Both the position numbers and the translations under genes were made by a program. The notes below the pieces were generated by a model. It was given only the letters and a program-made list of their open reading frames with translations, was not told the origin of the DNA and ran no database searches. DNA of 64,000 bases from NCBI GenBank assembly GCA_963837395.1, contig CAWINI010000004.1:1984001-2048000 (forward strand), in the 5' to 3' direction. Of this stretch, positions 56,461 to 64,000 are shown one piece after another (within the stretch, counting starts at the first letter, position 1; each line of letters opens with the position of its first letter). The DNA comes from CAVZQN01 sp963837395. Its GTDB lineage: Bacteria > Acidobacteriota > HRBIN11 > JAKEFK01.

Positions 56461-57288
56461 CTATTTTTTTGGCAATGGCGTTTTTGAAAAACCTTCCAGA
56501 GCCTTCAACCAGTTTGCTGTCATTATTTCTAAAGCCTTTTTACCCTTTTCTACGGTTGCTTTTGTGGGATCGCCTGTTAATCCGGTTTCTGAATACGATG
56601 GATCATTTGGATCATTCGAATACATTCCTGGTTGATAACCAGCGTACTCTTTTGGTGGTTGCTTTCCGTAATCAGTAACGGCTTTTTCCATGTGCACTAG
56701 ATCGGGCTGCAGAAAAAGATTGATCGAAGTCTCGATTTCATCGGCATGACCTCCCCATTTTTGTTCCTGGAGTGCTTCGTATTGTTTATCTTCAAGATCA
56801 TCCCAAGAAATTACAAGAGTTGGAGTCCCGGTCTCTGTTCGAATATCCCGCGCTGCCATCGAAATTGGTAGACCGGTTGCTCTGAAAATACCAGTATTCA
56901 GAAAAACAATGCGATGTGCACCATGATCCACAAGTGATTTTGCGGCAAGATATACATAACGCTGGAAAACATCTCCTTCCGCAATTTCAGTTCCTGGAAA
57001 TTCCCTGAATGCAGGAAACCATCCATGCTGAATTGGCGGTGCAACAATTACTGATTGTGATTCAACCGCTTTTTTACACAAATATTCCATAACTTTGTAA
57101 TCTGCATTCATCGGAAGATGAGGTCCGTGTTCTTTAGCTCCTGCTCCAAATGGCAAAATCACAATCGGAACCTGACTCATTCGGACTTTTGCTTCCGGCC
57201 AGGAAAGATTTCCAAGATAAAATCCGTTATCAGCGAATACACCAGATGCGACTTCGAAGAAAAATAGAATGAGAAAGAGAATACGCAT
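56461..57288 (-). CDS. Exported creatininase-family protein
   Basis: 275 residues with a signal peptide (about 1-20, ending FADNG). The creatininase fold is visible: IVILPFGAGAKEHGPHLPMN with metal ligands Glu and His, HGWFPAFREFPGTEIAEG, and GGHADEIETSINLFLQPDLV. Cytoplasmic relatives are amidohydrolases acting on creatinine or formamides; an exported one is less common and its substrate is unknown. It is convergent with the M13 gene, ending 22 bases beyond it. Confidence 0.85.
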   Translation of the reverse strand: MRILFLILFFFEVASGVFADNGFYLGNLSWPEAKVRMSQVPIVILPFGAGAKEHGPHLPMNADYKVMEYLCKKAVESQSVIVAPPIQHGWFPAFREFPGTEIAEGDVFQRYVYLAAKSLVDHGAHRIVFLNTGIFRATGLPISMAARDIRTETGTPTLVISWDDLEDKQYEALQEQKWGGHADEIETSINLFLQPDLVHMEKAVTDYGKQPPKEYAGYQPGMYSNDPNDPSYSETGLTGDPTKATVEKGKKALEIMTANWLKALEGFSKTPLPKK

Positions 57289-57357
57289 TTATTTTGAGCC
57301 TCCCAACTCTGAATCTTAATTCATTTCTCAGAATCGAGAGAGGAGATCTGAAATGCC

Positions 57358-58032
57358 TTACAGATGTTTATCAAACCAATTGCGTGCGAGTGAAGCAACA
57401 AGTTCTAATTTCCCAGGCTCTTCAAATAAATGTGAAGCGCCAGGTACAATTTCTAGTTTCTTTTCGCATGTAAGCAATCGCAGCGCATATTGATTCAGAC
57501 GCAAAACTTGGGTATCTAATTCTCCTACGATCAGCAAGGTTGGTGCTTTTACTGATTGCAATGATTCTGCCGCGAGATCCGGACGTCCCCCGCGCGAAAC
57601 AATTGCCTGAAATAAATCGGGTCGCTGTGCTGCAGCCATCAATGCAGCAGCGCCGCCAGTGCTCGCACCAAAAAGACCGATATTTAATTTCAACAACTCT
57701 GACCGAGTTTTGATCCAGGCCGCAGCAGCAATTACTCTGCGAGATAGAAATGGAATGTTAAAGCGAAGATGTTTTGTTAAATCATCAATCATCTCTTCTC
57801 TTTCGGTGAGAAGATCCAAAAGAAAAGCCGCAAGACCGTCTTTTTGCAGTTCTTCGGCAACGTGCTGATTGCGCGGACTATGTCTACTACTGCCGCTCCC
57901 GTGGGCAAAAAGAACTAATCCCTTTGCATTCTCAGGAATTGAAAGATCTCCAAATAATTCTTCATCATCAATAGGTAACCGAATGGTTACATTTCGAGCG
58001 GTTGAAGCCTGCATAACGTCATAAATCCTCAT
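57358..58032 (-). CDS. Alpha/beta hydrolase of the dienelactone-hydrolase type
   Basis: 224 residues: FAHGSGSSRHSPRN holds the oxyanion side, GASTGGAAALMAAA the nucleophile Ser, IVGELDTQV the Asp and ASHLFEEPG the His. The GAxTGG form and length fit the hydrolase group often found next to phosphoribosyltransferase genes. No signal peptide. Substrate unknown. The gene stands 38 bases behind the IscU-like gene on the same strand. Confidence 0.83.
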   Translation of the reverse strand: MRIYDVMQASTARNVTIRLPIDDEELFGDLSIPENAKGLVLFAHGSGSSRHSPRNQHVAEELQKDGLAAFLLDLLTEREEMIDDLTKHLRFNIPFLSRRVIAAAAWIKTRSELLKLNIGLFGASTGGAAALMAAAQRPDLFQAIVSRGGRPDLAAESLQSVKAPTLLIVGELDTQVLRLNQYALRLLTCEKKLEIVPGASHLFEEPGKLELVASLARNWFDKHL

Positions 58033-58070
58033 ACTTAACTTAATCCTGATCGGTGAGAGAACAACTAGTT

Positions 58071-58433
58071 TCAGGGTTTTTGATTCGACAATGCTTCGTG
58101 AATGGCTTGTTCGGCAAGGACGCTACAATGAATTTTCTCCGGAGGCAGGCCGCCCATCTTTTTTGACAATTGTTCATTGCTGATTCGGCGCGCTTCTGAA
58201 ACAGTCATTCCAATCAGCATTTCAGTTAAGATCGAACCGGTAGCAATTGCTGCGCCGCAACCATAAACTTTGAACTTTGCATCGCGAATCACATCACCTT
58301 CAATCAGCAAATGAAGCTGCAACATATCGCCATCCGTTTTACTGCGCACCCGCGCTTTCGCTGTTGTGTTTTCGATTTCACCAACGTTGCGAGGATTACG
58401 GATATGATCCAATACTTCAGGGGTATATCTCAT
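58071..58433 (-). CDS. IscU/NifU-like Fe-S scaffold lacking the first ligand cysteine
   Basis: 120 residues with the IscU/NifU N-terminal fold (YTPEVLDHIRNPRNVGEIEN, VYGCGAAIATGSILTEMLIG, KIHCSVLAEQAIHEAL). IscU builds Fe-S clusters on three cysteines. Here Cys59 and Cys103 remain, but the first motif, normally NPxCGD, reads SKTDGD with Asp34 in place of the cysteine. The adjacent Asp (Asp36) is kept. It may be a scaffold with altered cluster chemistry or a variant for another role. It lies downstream of nuoN and close to an Rrf2 regulator with a Cys triad, which fits Fe-S physiology. Confidence 0.85.
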   Translation of the reverse strand: MRYTPEVLDHIRNPRNVGEIENTTAKARVRSKTDGDMLQLHLLIEGDVIRDAKFKVYGCGAAIATGSILTEMLIGMTVSEARRISNEQLSKKMGGLPPEKIHCSVLAEQAIHEALSNQKP

Positions 58434-58451
58434 AAAACTCTGCGGTAAGAA

Positions 58452-59956
58452 TTATTTTAATGCGAGGGAGACTTTTTCCAATAGCATGTTTGCGGATTGT
58501 TGTGAGAATTCTGCGAAAGGCGACCAATAAAGTCCCATGAAGAAAGTCATAATTGCAAGAACGGTCAGCAAGACAGTTGAAAGACGCGGCAAAGTGATTT
58601 TATCTTTGACTGCTCCTTCTTCCAGAATCATCCGTTTCACTACGCCGCCATAATAAGCAAACGAAACAACACTATTTACTGATGCCAGAATCACCAGCCA
58701 GTAAAACTTCGCATGCCACGCGGCCATAAACAAATAAAACTTTCCGATAAAGCCGCCTAATGCCGGAATACCGGTTAATGAAAGCATAAAGACTGTAAGT
58801 ACTGAAGCAGCAAGTGGAGATCGAGTCATCAGTCCGCGATATTCGGAAAGATTATCGCTGTCCATTTTTGATGAGACAGCAACCACAACCAGAAATGCTC
58901 CAAGATTCATTACAAGATAAATGAGTGTATAAAACAGAATCGCCTGAATTCCTTCAGAGTTCAGCAACACAAAACCCATCATCATGTATCCAACATGAGC
59001 AATCGATGAGTAGGCCATCATCCGTTTCATGCTGGTTTGCCAGAGTGCAACCACATTTCCTACTGTCATCGTGATTGCAGCAATTAAAGCCATCATCATT
59101 GGCCAATTGAAGTTGCCAACAATTTCGAAGTTGGTCCGCCCTGGGCAAAAATTCCGTAGAAGAATCGGATCAAAAGTGCGAACCCTGCGGCTTTGGGTCC
59201 GACTGAAAAAAATGCAGTTATTACAAGCGGTGAACCTTGATATACATCTGGACACCAAAAATGAAATGGCACCGCGGCAATTTTGTATCCGATACCGACA
59301 AGAATCAGCGATACGGTAATCAACAAAATTCCGGAAGGAACAGGGGTATTCAGAAGAGCTTCACGGATCGAACTCAATTCATATGCGCCGGTGAAACCAT
59401 ATAAATATGAAAGACCGAAAAGCATAACAGCGGTTGATACGGAACCATAAAGCACAAACTTCAATGATGCTTCTGCGGAAAGACGATCATCCTTTAAGAA
59501 TCCTGATAACAAATAGGAAGGAATACTTACAAGCTCTAGTGCCAGCCAGATCATCAACAAATTGTTTGCTGAAGCCAATAAATTCATTCCAAGAACAGTT
59601 GCGATCAGCAGGCAATAATATTCACCAGCATCGTATCGTTTTAATTCATCCGAGTTCAGCGTGAAGAGCACGATTAATATCGTTGAAATAGCAAAAAGAA
59701 ATTTGAAGAAAATTGCAAAATGATCAACCGTCATCATCCGGAAAAAAATGTAAGTCTGATCCATTGAATACAGCTGATATGCTGCAACCATCGATGCGAA
59801 AAGTCCCACAATTGTGATTATTCCCAGCGTTATATAGCTGCTGCGTTTGCTAAAAATTTCCGCGATAAGAACAATCAAGAAAGTTACAGAAAGGATTAAT
59901 TCCGGGTAGAAATAACCCATGCTGTTTTTGATTTCAAGAATTATTGAAGGAGACAT
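58452..59956 (-). CDS. nuoN: NADH-quinone oxidoreductase subunit N, frame broken
   Basis: NuoN is one of the three antiporter-like proton-pumping subunits of complex I. The first frame (59096-59956) reads ten or so membrane helices with LLASANNLLMIWLALELVSI, SAEASLKFVLYGSVSTAVML and PFHFWCPDVYQGSPLVITAF. The second (58452-59258) continues with WPMMMALIAAITMTVGNVVA, MMAYSSIAHVGYMMMG and ALGGFIGKFYLFMAAW. Near 59135 one base is missing (GGACCAACTTCG), and adding it gives GGPxNFEIVGNFNWPM. Joined length is about 501 residues, normal for NuoN. It starts four bases after nuoK; nuoL and nuoM are absent from their usual places between nuoK and nuoN. Confidence 0.9.
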
Positions 59957-59959
59957 TGA

Positions 59960-60274
59960 TTAACCTTGCATCTCATGGACTTGTGGAATTTCAACGCTAT
60001 GGAAATGTCGATAGATTGCAAAAACGATTGCCAGGGCTACGGCTGCTTCAATTGCAGCCAAGAGAATTACAAACACGACAAAAACATGACCGCCAAGCGT
60101 ATGGGTCACATAATTTGAAAATGCCACGAAGTTGATGTTTGCAGCATTCAATATCAGCTCAATTCCCATCAACACTGCGATTCCATTGCGTCGGGTCAAC
60201 ACCGCAGCTAGACCAAAACAAAATAAAAGTGCCGCAATAATCAGGTAATGATAAAGTCCGGGAGAAAGGGTCAT
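59960..60274 (-). CDS. nuoK: NADH-quinone oxidoreductase subunit K
   Basis: NuoK is a small membrane subunit of complex I with three helices. The 104-residue protein has the conserved NGIAVLMGIELILNAANINF (residues 30-49), with the buried Glu, and VFVVFVILLAAIEAAVALAI with the second Glu. Its ATG overlaps the nuoJ stop as ATGA. Confidence 0.96.
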   Translation of the reverse strand: MTLSPGLYHYLIIAALLFCFGLAAVLTRRNGIAVLMGIELILNAANINFVAFSNYVTHTLGGHVFVVFVILLAAIEAAVALAIVFAIYRHFHSVEIPQVHEMQG

Positions 60275-60786
60275 GCTACCGTTCTCCTGGCGCGTGCAAT
60301 GGATACGGCTCCGATCAGTGCAGCCAACAAAAGAATGGATGCAATTTCAAACGGAAGAAGCCATTCAGTCATTAGCAAAGTTCCAATTCCTGAAGTTGAA
60401 TCCTGGAAATTTGCCGGCCCCTGAATTTTCCACGGCGTATTAAAAATTAAATACATCAAAAATCCAAACACGATGACCATTGCAAACATCGTAGGAATGA
60501 ATTGAATCCGGCCTGTTCGGATATCGGCTTCCACCATCCGCTGAGTGAGCATGATGCCGAAAAGTAGTAAAACAAGCACGCCGCCGACATAAATCAAAAC
60601 TTGAGTGGCTGCCAGAAAATCGGCATGAAGAAATAAGAAGAGTCCGGCAATTCCGAATAAGGTGAACATCAGCGCAAAAACTGCGCGCATAACGTTTTTC
60701 GCGAATACCACAAAAAAACCGGAAATTACAGTCAACAACGCGAAAAGATAAAAGCCCGCAACATACAGAATCTGGGTAATTTCCAT
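60271..60786 (-). CDS. nuoJ: NADH-quinone oxidoreductase subunit J
   Basis: NuoJ is a five-helix membrane subunit of complex I next to NuoK. The 171-residue protein shows NVMRAVFALMFTLFGIAGLF, the LHADFLAATQVLIYVGGVLV stretch around the conserved Tyr of helix 3, and WLLPFEIASILLLAALIGAV near the end. It is the first nuo gene in this block; nuoA-I are not upstream, where an Rrf2 gene and a palindrome stand instead. Confidence 0.95.
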   Translation of the reverse strand: MEITQILYVAGFYLFALLTVISGFFVVFAKNVMRAVFALMFTLFGIAGLFLFLHADFLAATQVLIYVGGVLVLLLFGIMLTQRMVEADIRTGRIQFIPTMFAMVIVFGFLMYLIFNTPWKIQGPANFQDSTSGIGTLLMTEWLLPFEIASILLLAALIGAVSIARARRTVA

Positions 60787-60813
60787 TGATTAACCGCGCT
60801 TATTGTAAATCAA

Positions 60814-60905
60814 ATATTCCAATCTTCCAATCCAACATTCCACCATTCCATTATTCCAATATCCAAGGGGAATAATGGAATATTGGAACAATGGAATATT
60901 GGAAA
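60814..60905. repeat. 'attccaat' word palindrome before nuoJ
   Basis: Forms of the word ATTCCA (about six times) face GGAATA/TGGAAT forms on the other side. The core is ATTCCATTATTCC (60845-60857) against GGAATAATGGAAT (60869-60881), a perfect 13-base stem. It separates nuoJ from the Rrf2 gene. Confidence 0.75.
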
Positions 60906-60925
60906 CGCACCCAGTCGTCTGTGGT

Positions 60926-61369
60926 TTAACTGGCGGCTGTTTTCTCAGTTGTAATCGCTGTTGGCTTCAAAAGATCAGCGATGGTCAGTGTATTTAGTTC
61001 CTGTTTTACATGCTGTTGAATTCGCTGCCATGCACCTAACATTTTGCAACTCTGCTCAAGCATGCACCGGGTTACTTCACTCAAACATCGATTCACAACT
61101 ACTGGTCCATCAATCGCTTCGATCACTTCCAGGAAAGTGATCCCTGATGCATCTTTCGCCAGCGCATAACCGCCATGAGGACCACGATAAGATTTCACCA
61201 TCCCGTGTTTTACCAATTTGCGAAGGATCTTGAATAAGAAATTTACCGGGATCAATTGGTCGCGAGCGATTTCGCTAACGTAAGTAATTTTTCCAGGAGG
61301 CTGGCAGGATAAATAAATAATAGCGCGAAGACCGTAATCACCTTCAAGAGACAGAAGCTGCAAAGTCAA
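60926..61369 (-). CDS. Rrf2-family transcriptional regulator with three cysteines
   Basis: 147 residues. A winged HTH of the Rrf2/IscR kind (LLSLEGDYGLRAIIYLS, VNFLFKILRKLVKHGMV, YRGPHGGYALAKD) is followed by Cys95, Cys102 and Cys108 (C-x6-C-x5-C). This is close to the x5/x5 spacing that binds an Fe-S cluster in IscR, so a redox or cluster sensor is likely. The IscU-like gene 2.5 kb away and nuo genes next door would suit as targets. The gene is divergent from the exported protein at 61456. Confidence 0.9.
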   Translation of the reverse strand: MTLQLLSLEGDYGLRAIIYLSCQPPGKITYVSEIARDQLIPVNFLFKILRKLVKHGMVKSYRGPHGGYALAKDASGITFLEVIEAIDGPVVVNRCLSEVTRCMLEQSCKMLGAWQRIQQHVKQELNTLTIADLLKPTAITTEKTAAS

Positions 61370-61455
61370 AGCTCCGATTTGATCATCTAGACACTACAAA
61401 GAATCGATTCATCTGTCAAATGCAATTTCTTGGTCGTTCGGATTATATTTGAAAT

Positions 61456-61866
61456 ATGCGACTGTTATTGATAGTTTCAGTTTTAGCGTTCATATGCGTT
61501 TCAAGTCAAGCAGAAGAAACGCAAACCAGTATTTCAAAAATGGGAACTGTAACTGGCAAAGTCAAATTCTCACCGGTTCAACCTGGCCCAGTCCGACCGA
61601 ATGAGCCGGAAGCAGATCCGTCAGTAATGCAGAAAATATATGCCGCTCATAAAGTCAGAGTTCTGGCTGAGGATGGAAAGAAAGTTATCCGTGAAGTGGA
61701 AATTAATTCTCAAGGAACCTACAAAGCGGAATTAGAACCCGGGATTTATTTCTTGCAAATCATTCCGCCTTCAATGGGGAAAGTGCAAAAGCAAGGTGAG
61801 CGAGTTGAAGTTACTGCCGGCAAAACAATTCAAGCTGATATTTCCGTTGATACCGGAATACGTTAA
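61456..61866 (+). CDS. Small exported carboxypeptidase-regulatory-like protein
   Basis: 136 residues, signal peptide about 1-19 (ending SSQA). The mature part is a beta-sandwich (MGTVTGKVKFSPVQPGPVRP, VRVLAEDGKKVIREVEIN, GTYKAELEPGIYFLQI, GERVEVTAGKTIQADISV) of the CarboxypepD-regulatory kind. Such single-domain proteins are usually binding or structural. Function unknown. Its end runs into a palindrome. Confidence 0.75.
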   Translation: MRLLLIVSVLAFICVSSQAEETQTSISKMGTVTGKVKFSPVQPGPVRPNEPEADPSVMQKIYAAHKVRVLAEDGKKVIREVEINSQGTYKAELEPGIYFLQIIPPSMGKVQKQGERVEVTAGKTIQADISVDTGIR

Positions 61867-61919
61867 GTAAAACGTAATGCGTAAAACGTAAGAACTCACG
61901 GTTCAGTTACGTTTTACTT
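61865..61919. repeat. 'taaaacgt' palindrome between convergent genes
   Basis: AAGTAAAACGTAA (61865-61877) pairs perfectly with TTACGTTTTACTT (61907-61919). The word 'aaaacgtaa' repeats inside the left arm. It separates two convergent genes and could terminate both. Its first bases include the end of the TAA stop of the gene at 61456. Confidence 0.7.
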
Positions 61920-61926
61920 TTTACGG

Positions 61927-63354
61927 TTAATCCCGATTTCGGAGCCAGTTGCGAGCGAAGTCCAATGCTTCTTGCCGATTGCGCAATCGACCCAACAATT
62001 GCGATTCCCGGATTTCTTTTAACAGCTCACCCATTTTAGGTCCGGGCGTCATTTGTAGAAACGCCATTAGATCGCGCCCCTTGAGCAATTCCGGAGTATT
62101 CACTGAAGGAAAATATTCATCAAAGTAATAACGGATCATTTCCGAAATCAAAGCAAAAAATTCTGAATCGCGTCCTGGATCAGCGAGCGGACCTCGCGCG
62201 GTTGCAATATCACTGTAAGCAATTAGTAACACACCGATTCCTTCCGTACCCGTAGCTCTGAAAAAGCGATAAAACGAATCTTGCGAACGCTCTTCTTGAT
62301 TGAACAAATTCAGCGGACGCAGATGTTGTTCAATCAAGGTTGTAATAATCTGGATATCTTTTCGGGCAAACTTTAACCGCTTTAAAATTGCTTGAGCAAG
62401 ATCAGCACCGATGTGCTCATGACCATGAAAACGCCATCGACCTGGTTCACGCAATTCTTGGGTCGCCGGTTTGCCAACATCATGAAGCAATATTCCCCAT
62501 TTCAGTAAACGACGACGATCAAGAGTTCCAGGCGTAGAATCTAGAAATTCGAGAATATTTGCGGCATGTTCTGGAAAAACTTCAGGGATCATTGCCGTCA
62601 CTGCTTCAAGTTTTTCTAACGACATCAAGGTGTGATCCCAAACATCAAGATGATGATAACCACCTTGCTCACAACCTTTCATCAAAGCTAATTCGGGAAT
62701 TAATGACTTGAAAAGATCAGAATTACTGATCGATTTCCATGCAGTTGTGGAATCCGGTTGCAAGAAAATTCGATCCAATTCTTCGCGGATCCGCTCTTCG
62801 GCAACATCAGCAATTCGCGGATGCAATTTAGAAATCTGCTGCAAAACTGCATCATCAATTTGGAACTTCAGCTCAGCTTCAATCCGAAACGCGCGTAACA
62901 TTCTGAGCGGATCGTCTTCAAGACTTTGTTCCGAAGTTGCCCGAATTAATTTTTTCTGAAGATCTTCCAATCCACCACAGGGATCTAAAACAGCATCCAT
63001 TCGGCGATCAGGGTAAAAATCTTCCCAGCGAATCGCCATTGAATTAATTGTGAAGTCACGCTTCCGCAAATCGCCGTCAATGGTGTGATTTCGGAAGCCG
63101 GTAAAATCCCAATTCCCTTTGCCAAGTACAACACGCGCAACCTGTCGCTCTTCATCTAAAACAAATGAAGGCACATCAAGAGCCTTACGAAACTGATTCA
63201 CGACATCAAAAACTTTGTCCGATACAACCACATCTACATCGTGTGCCGGACGGTTGAGCAAAAGATCGCGAATGGTTCCGCCGCAGAGATATGCAACAAC
63301 ACGAAGCTGCCGCAAAACAGAATCAAATGCCTGGAGGTACTGGTCGTTTAACAA
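61927..63354 (-). CDS. cca: CCA tRNA nucleotidyltransferase / poly(A) polymerase family protein with HD domain
   Basis: 475 residues, TTG start at 63354 eight bases after the upstream stop. Class II nucleotidyltransferase head: LCGGTIRDLLLNRPAHDVDV with the DxD pair, KRDFTINSMAIRW and EDDPLRMLRAFRIEAELKF. An HD domain follows (HHLDVWDHTLMSLEKL, LLHDVGKPATQ, FHGHEHIGADLA). It likely adds or repairs the tRNA 3' CCA; a poly(A) polymerase cannot be excluded, since the two are hard to tell apart by sequence. Confidence 0.87.
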   Translation of the reverse strand: MLNDQYLQAFDSVLRQLRVVAYLCGGTIRDLLLNRPAHDVDVVVSDKVFDVVNQFRKALDVPSFVLDEERQVARVVLGKGNWDFTGFRNHTIDGDLRKRDFTINSMAIRWEDFYPDRRMDAVLDPCGGLEDLQKKLIRATSEQSLEDDPLRMLRAFRIEAELKFQIDDAVLQQISKLHPRIADVAEERIREELDRIFLQPDSTTAWKSISNSDLFKSLIPELALMKGCEQGGYHHLDVWDHTLMSLEKLEAVTAMIPEVFPEHAANILEFLDSTPGTLDRRRLLKWGILLHDVGKPATQELREPGRWRFHGHEHIGADLAQAILKRLKFARKDIQIITTLIEQHLRPLNLFNQEERSQDSFYRFFRATGTEGIGVLLIAYSDIATARGPLADPGRDSEFFALISEMIRYYFDEYFPSVNTPELLKGRDLMAFLQMTPGPKMGELLKEIRESQLLGRLRNRQEALDFARNWLRNRD

Positions 63355-63362
63355 GGGAGTAA

Positions 63363-64000
63363 TCAGGAGCGAGAGTGATACGCCCGTAATTGATCAATGT
63401 GATGAGCGTCGCTGCCGGTTGTTTCCTGCAATCCGTAATATAAGGCAAATTCTCGCAGCATCAAAATCGCAGCTCGCTCATCTTCCATTGTTGGAAATTC
63501 GCGTGAACCTTCTTGACAATATGGATACACAACTTCCATACCATTCATCCCCATATCTTTTAAATTACTGATCATTGTATTCAGATCCTTCATTGCACCT
63601 TGCAAACCATCACGGCTGTAATAAGCGGGATGAGCAAGTACGGCAATTCCGCCAGCCTGATGAATTAATTTAATCATCGACTCTGAGCCAGGTTTCACGA
63701 TAATGCTGTCCACCTGAATGTTCTGTTTCATCCACTGTTGGGCGGCCCTGTAACGATCCGGCGGCTGATAATCATCGAATAAACCCTGATCTATCATGGC
63801 GTGAATCAAATGCGGATTCATAAATGTCTGACAGCGCGCGCAAATTTCATCAAGCTGAATTACTTTACGCGCATAATATCTGTTGATTGCTTCTGCTTGC
63901 TCAGCCGCTCTTACTTTTCGTGCTTTCTGAATTTGCGCCAGATGATCAGTCAATGCTTTGTTCTGAATATCGACTCCGAACGCAAGCATATGAAGTTCAA
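63363..64000 (-). CDS. PHP-domain metal-dependent phosphoesterase (runs off the window)
   Basis: The frame is open to the window edge, so the N-terminal part with the first metal-binding HxH is missing. What remains (about 212 residues) has HMLAFGVDIQN, GGIAVLAHPAYYSR, MNGMEVVYPYCQEG and TTGSDAHHIDQL, the later metal ligands of the PHP family. Relatives include RNase AM/YciV-type 5'-3' exoribonucleases. The 3' end is eight bases before the CCA-adding-type gene, so the two probably share a transcript. Confidence 0.88.
   Translation of the reverse strand, partial: ELHMLAFGVDIQNKALTDHLAQIQKARKVRAAEQAEAINRYYARKVIQLDEICARCQTFMNPHLIHAMIDQGLFDDYQPPDRYRAAQQWMKQNIQVDSIIVKPGSESMIKLIHQAGGIAVLAHPAYYSRDGLQGAMKDLNTMISNLKDMGMNGMEVVYPYCQEGSREFPTMEDERAAILMLREFALYYGLQETTGSDAHHIDQLRAYHSRS

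Overview
This 64 kb stretch (AT-leaning, dense, mostly ordinary chromosome) looks like a Gram-negative, diderm-type bacterium, most likely Acidobacteriota or a close relative. That placement is an inference from several signs: a MurE with the meso-diaminopimelate motif DNPR, three large eukaryote-like Ser/Thr kinases fused to TPR repeats (one with the short N-terminal leader common in acidobacterial kinases), a MerR-type HTH fused to TPRs, many exported proteins of unknown function and remnants of a delta-60 repeat protein. No rRNA, tRNA, prophage, transposase or CRISPR array was recognised. No gap longer than 300 bases is left without a gene or gene remnant.

Layout. 0-7 kb: a gene cut by the window edge, mscL with an added zinc ribbon, an S9 peptidase, a CorA transporter (convergent), an exported PQQ-type sugar dehydrogenase with a PKD domain, and two small unknowns. 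7.2-24.4 kb: a complete division and cell-wall (dcw) cluster in canonical order, mraZ-rsmH-ftsL-ftsI-murE-murF-mraY-murD-ftsW-murG-murC-murB-ftsQ-ftsA-ftsZ, without ddl, driven by a near-consensus promoter before mraZ. Most junctions overlap by a few bases; the few real gaps (mraZ/rsmH, murE/murF, murD/ftsW, ftsW/murG, ftsA/ftsZ) each carry a small palindromic repeat. 24.4-39.3 kb: mixed accessory and housekeeping genes (coiled-coil protein, GH44 glycosidase, cupin, kinase, lipoprotein, GalT-like, QueC, Fmt, TPR-cNMP protein, thioredoxin-like protein, MerR-TPR protein, M19 dipeptidase).

39.3-47.1 kb: the most unusual part, five tandem paralogues of a Ser/Thr/Gln/Asn-rich protein family that I do not recognise. 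Heads and tails are conserved and the middles vary, often with Thr-rich hairpin-like repeats. One copy (39.3-40.8 kb) is dead by a frameshift and two in-frame stops. A kinase-TPR gene lies just upstream. 47-56.5 kb: two kinase-TPR genes flanking a decayed delta-60 gene and an exported protein, then an M13 peptidase. 56.5-64 kb: exported creatininase-like protein, alpha/beta hydrolase, an IscU/NifU-like protein lacking one ligand cysteine, nuoN-nuoK-nuoJ without L and M, an Rrf2 regulator with three cysteines, a CCA-adding-type enzyme and a PHP-domain protein running off the window.

Two window-wide patterns matter for the reader. First, nine loci are split by frame changes, including essential ftsI and ftsW, so some breaks are probably sequence errors; these are annotated as single genes spanning the break. 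Second, short palindromes built from repeated 'words' sit at gene borders throughout and in places encode the last residues of a protein or supply its start codon.
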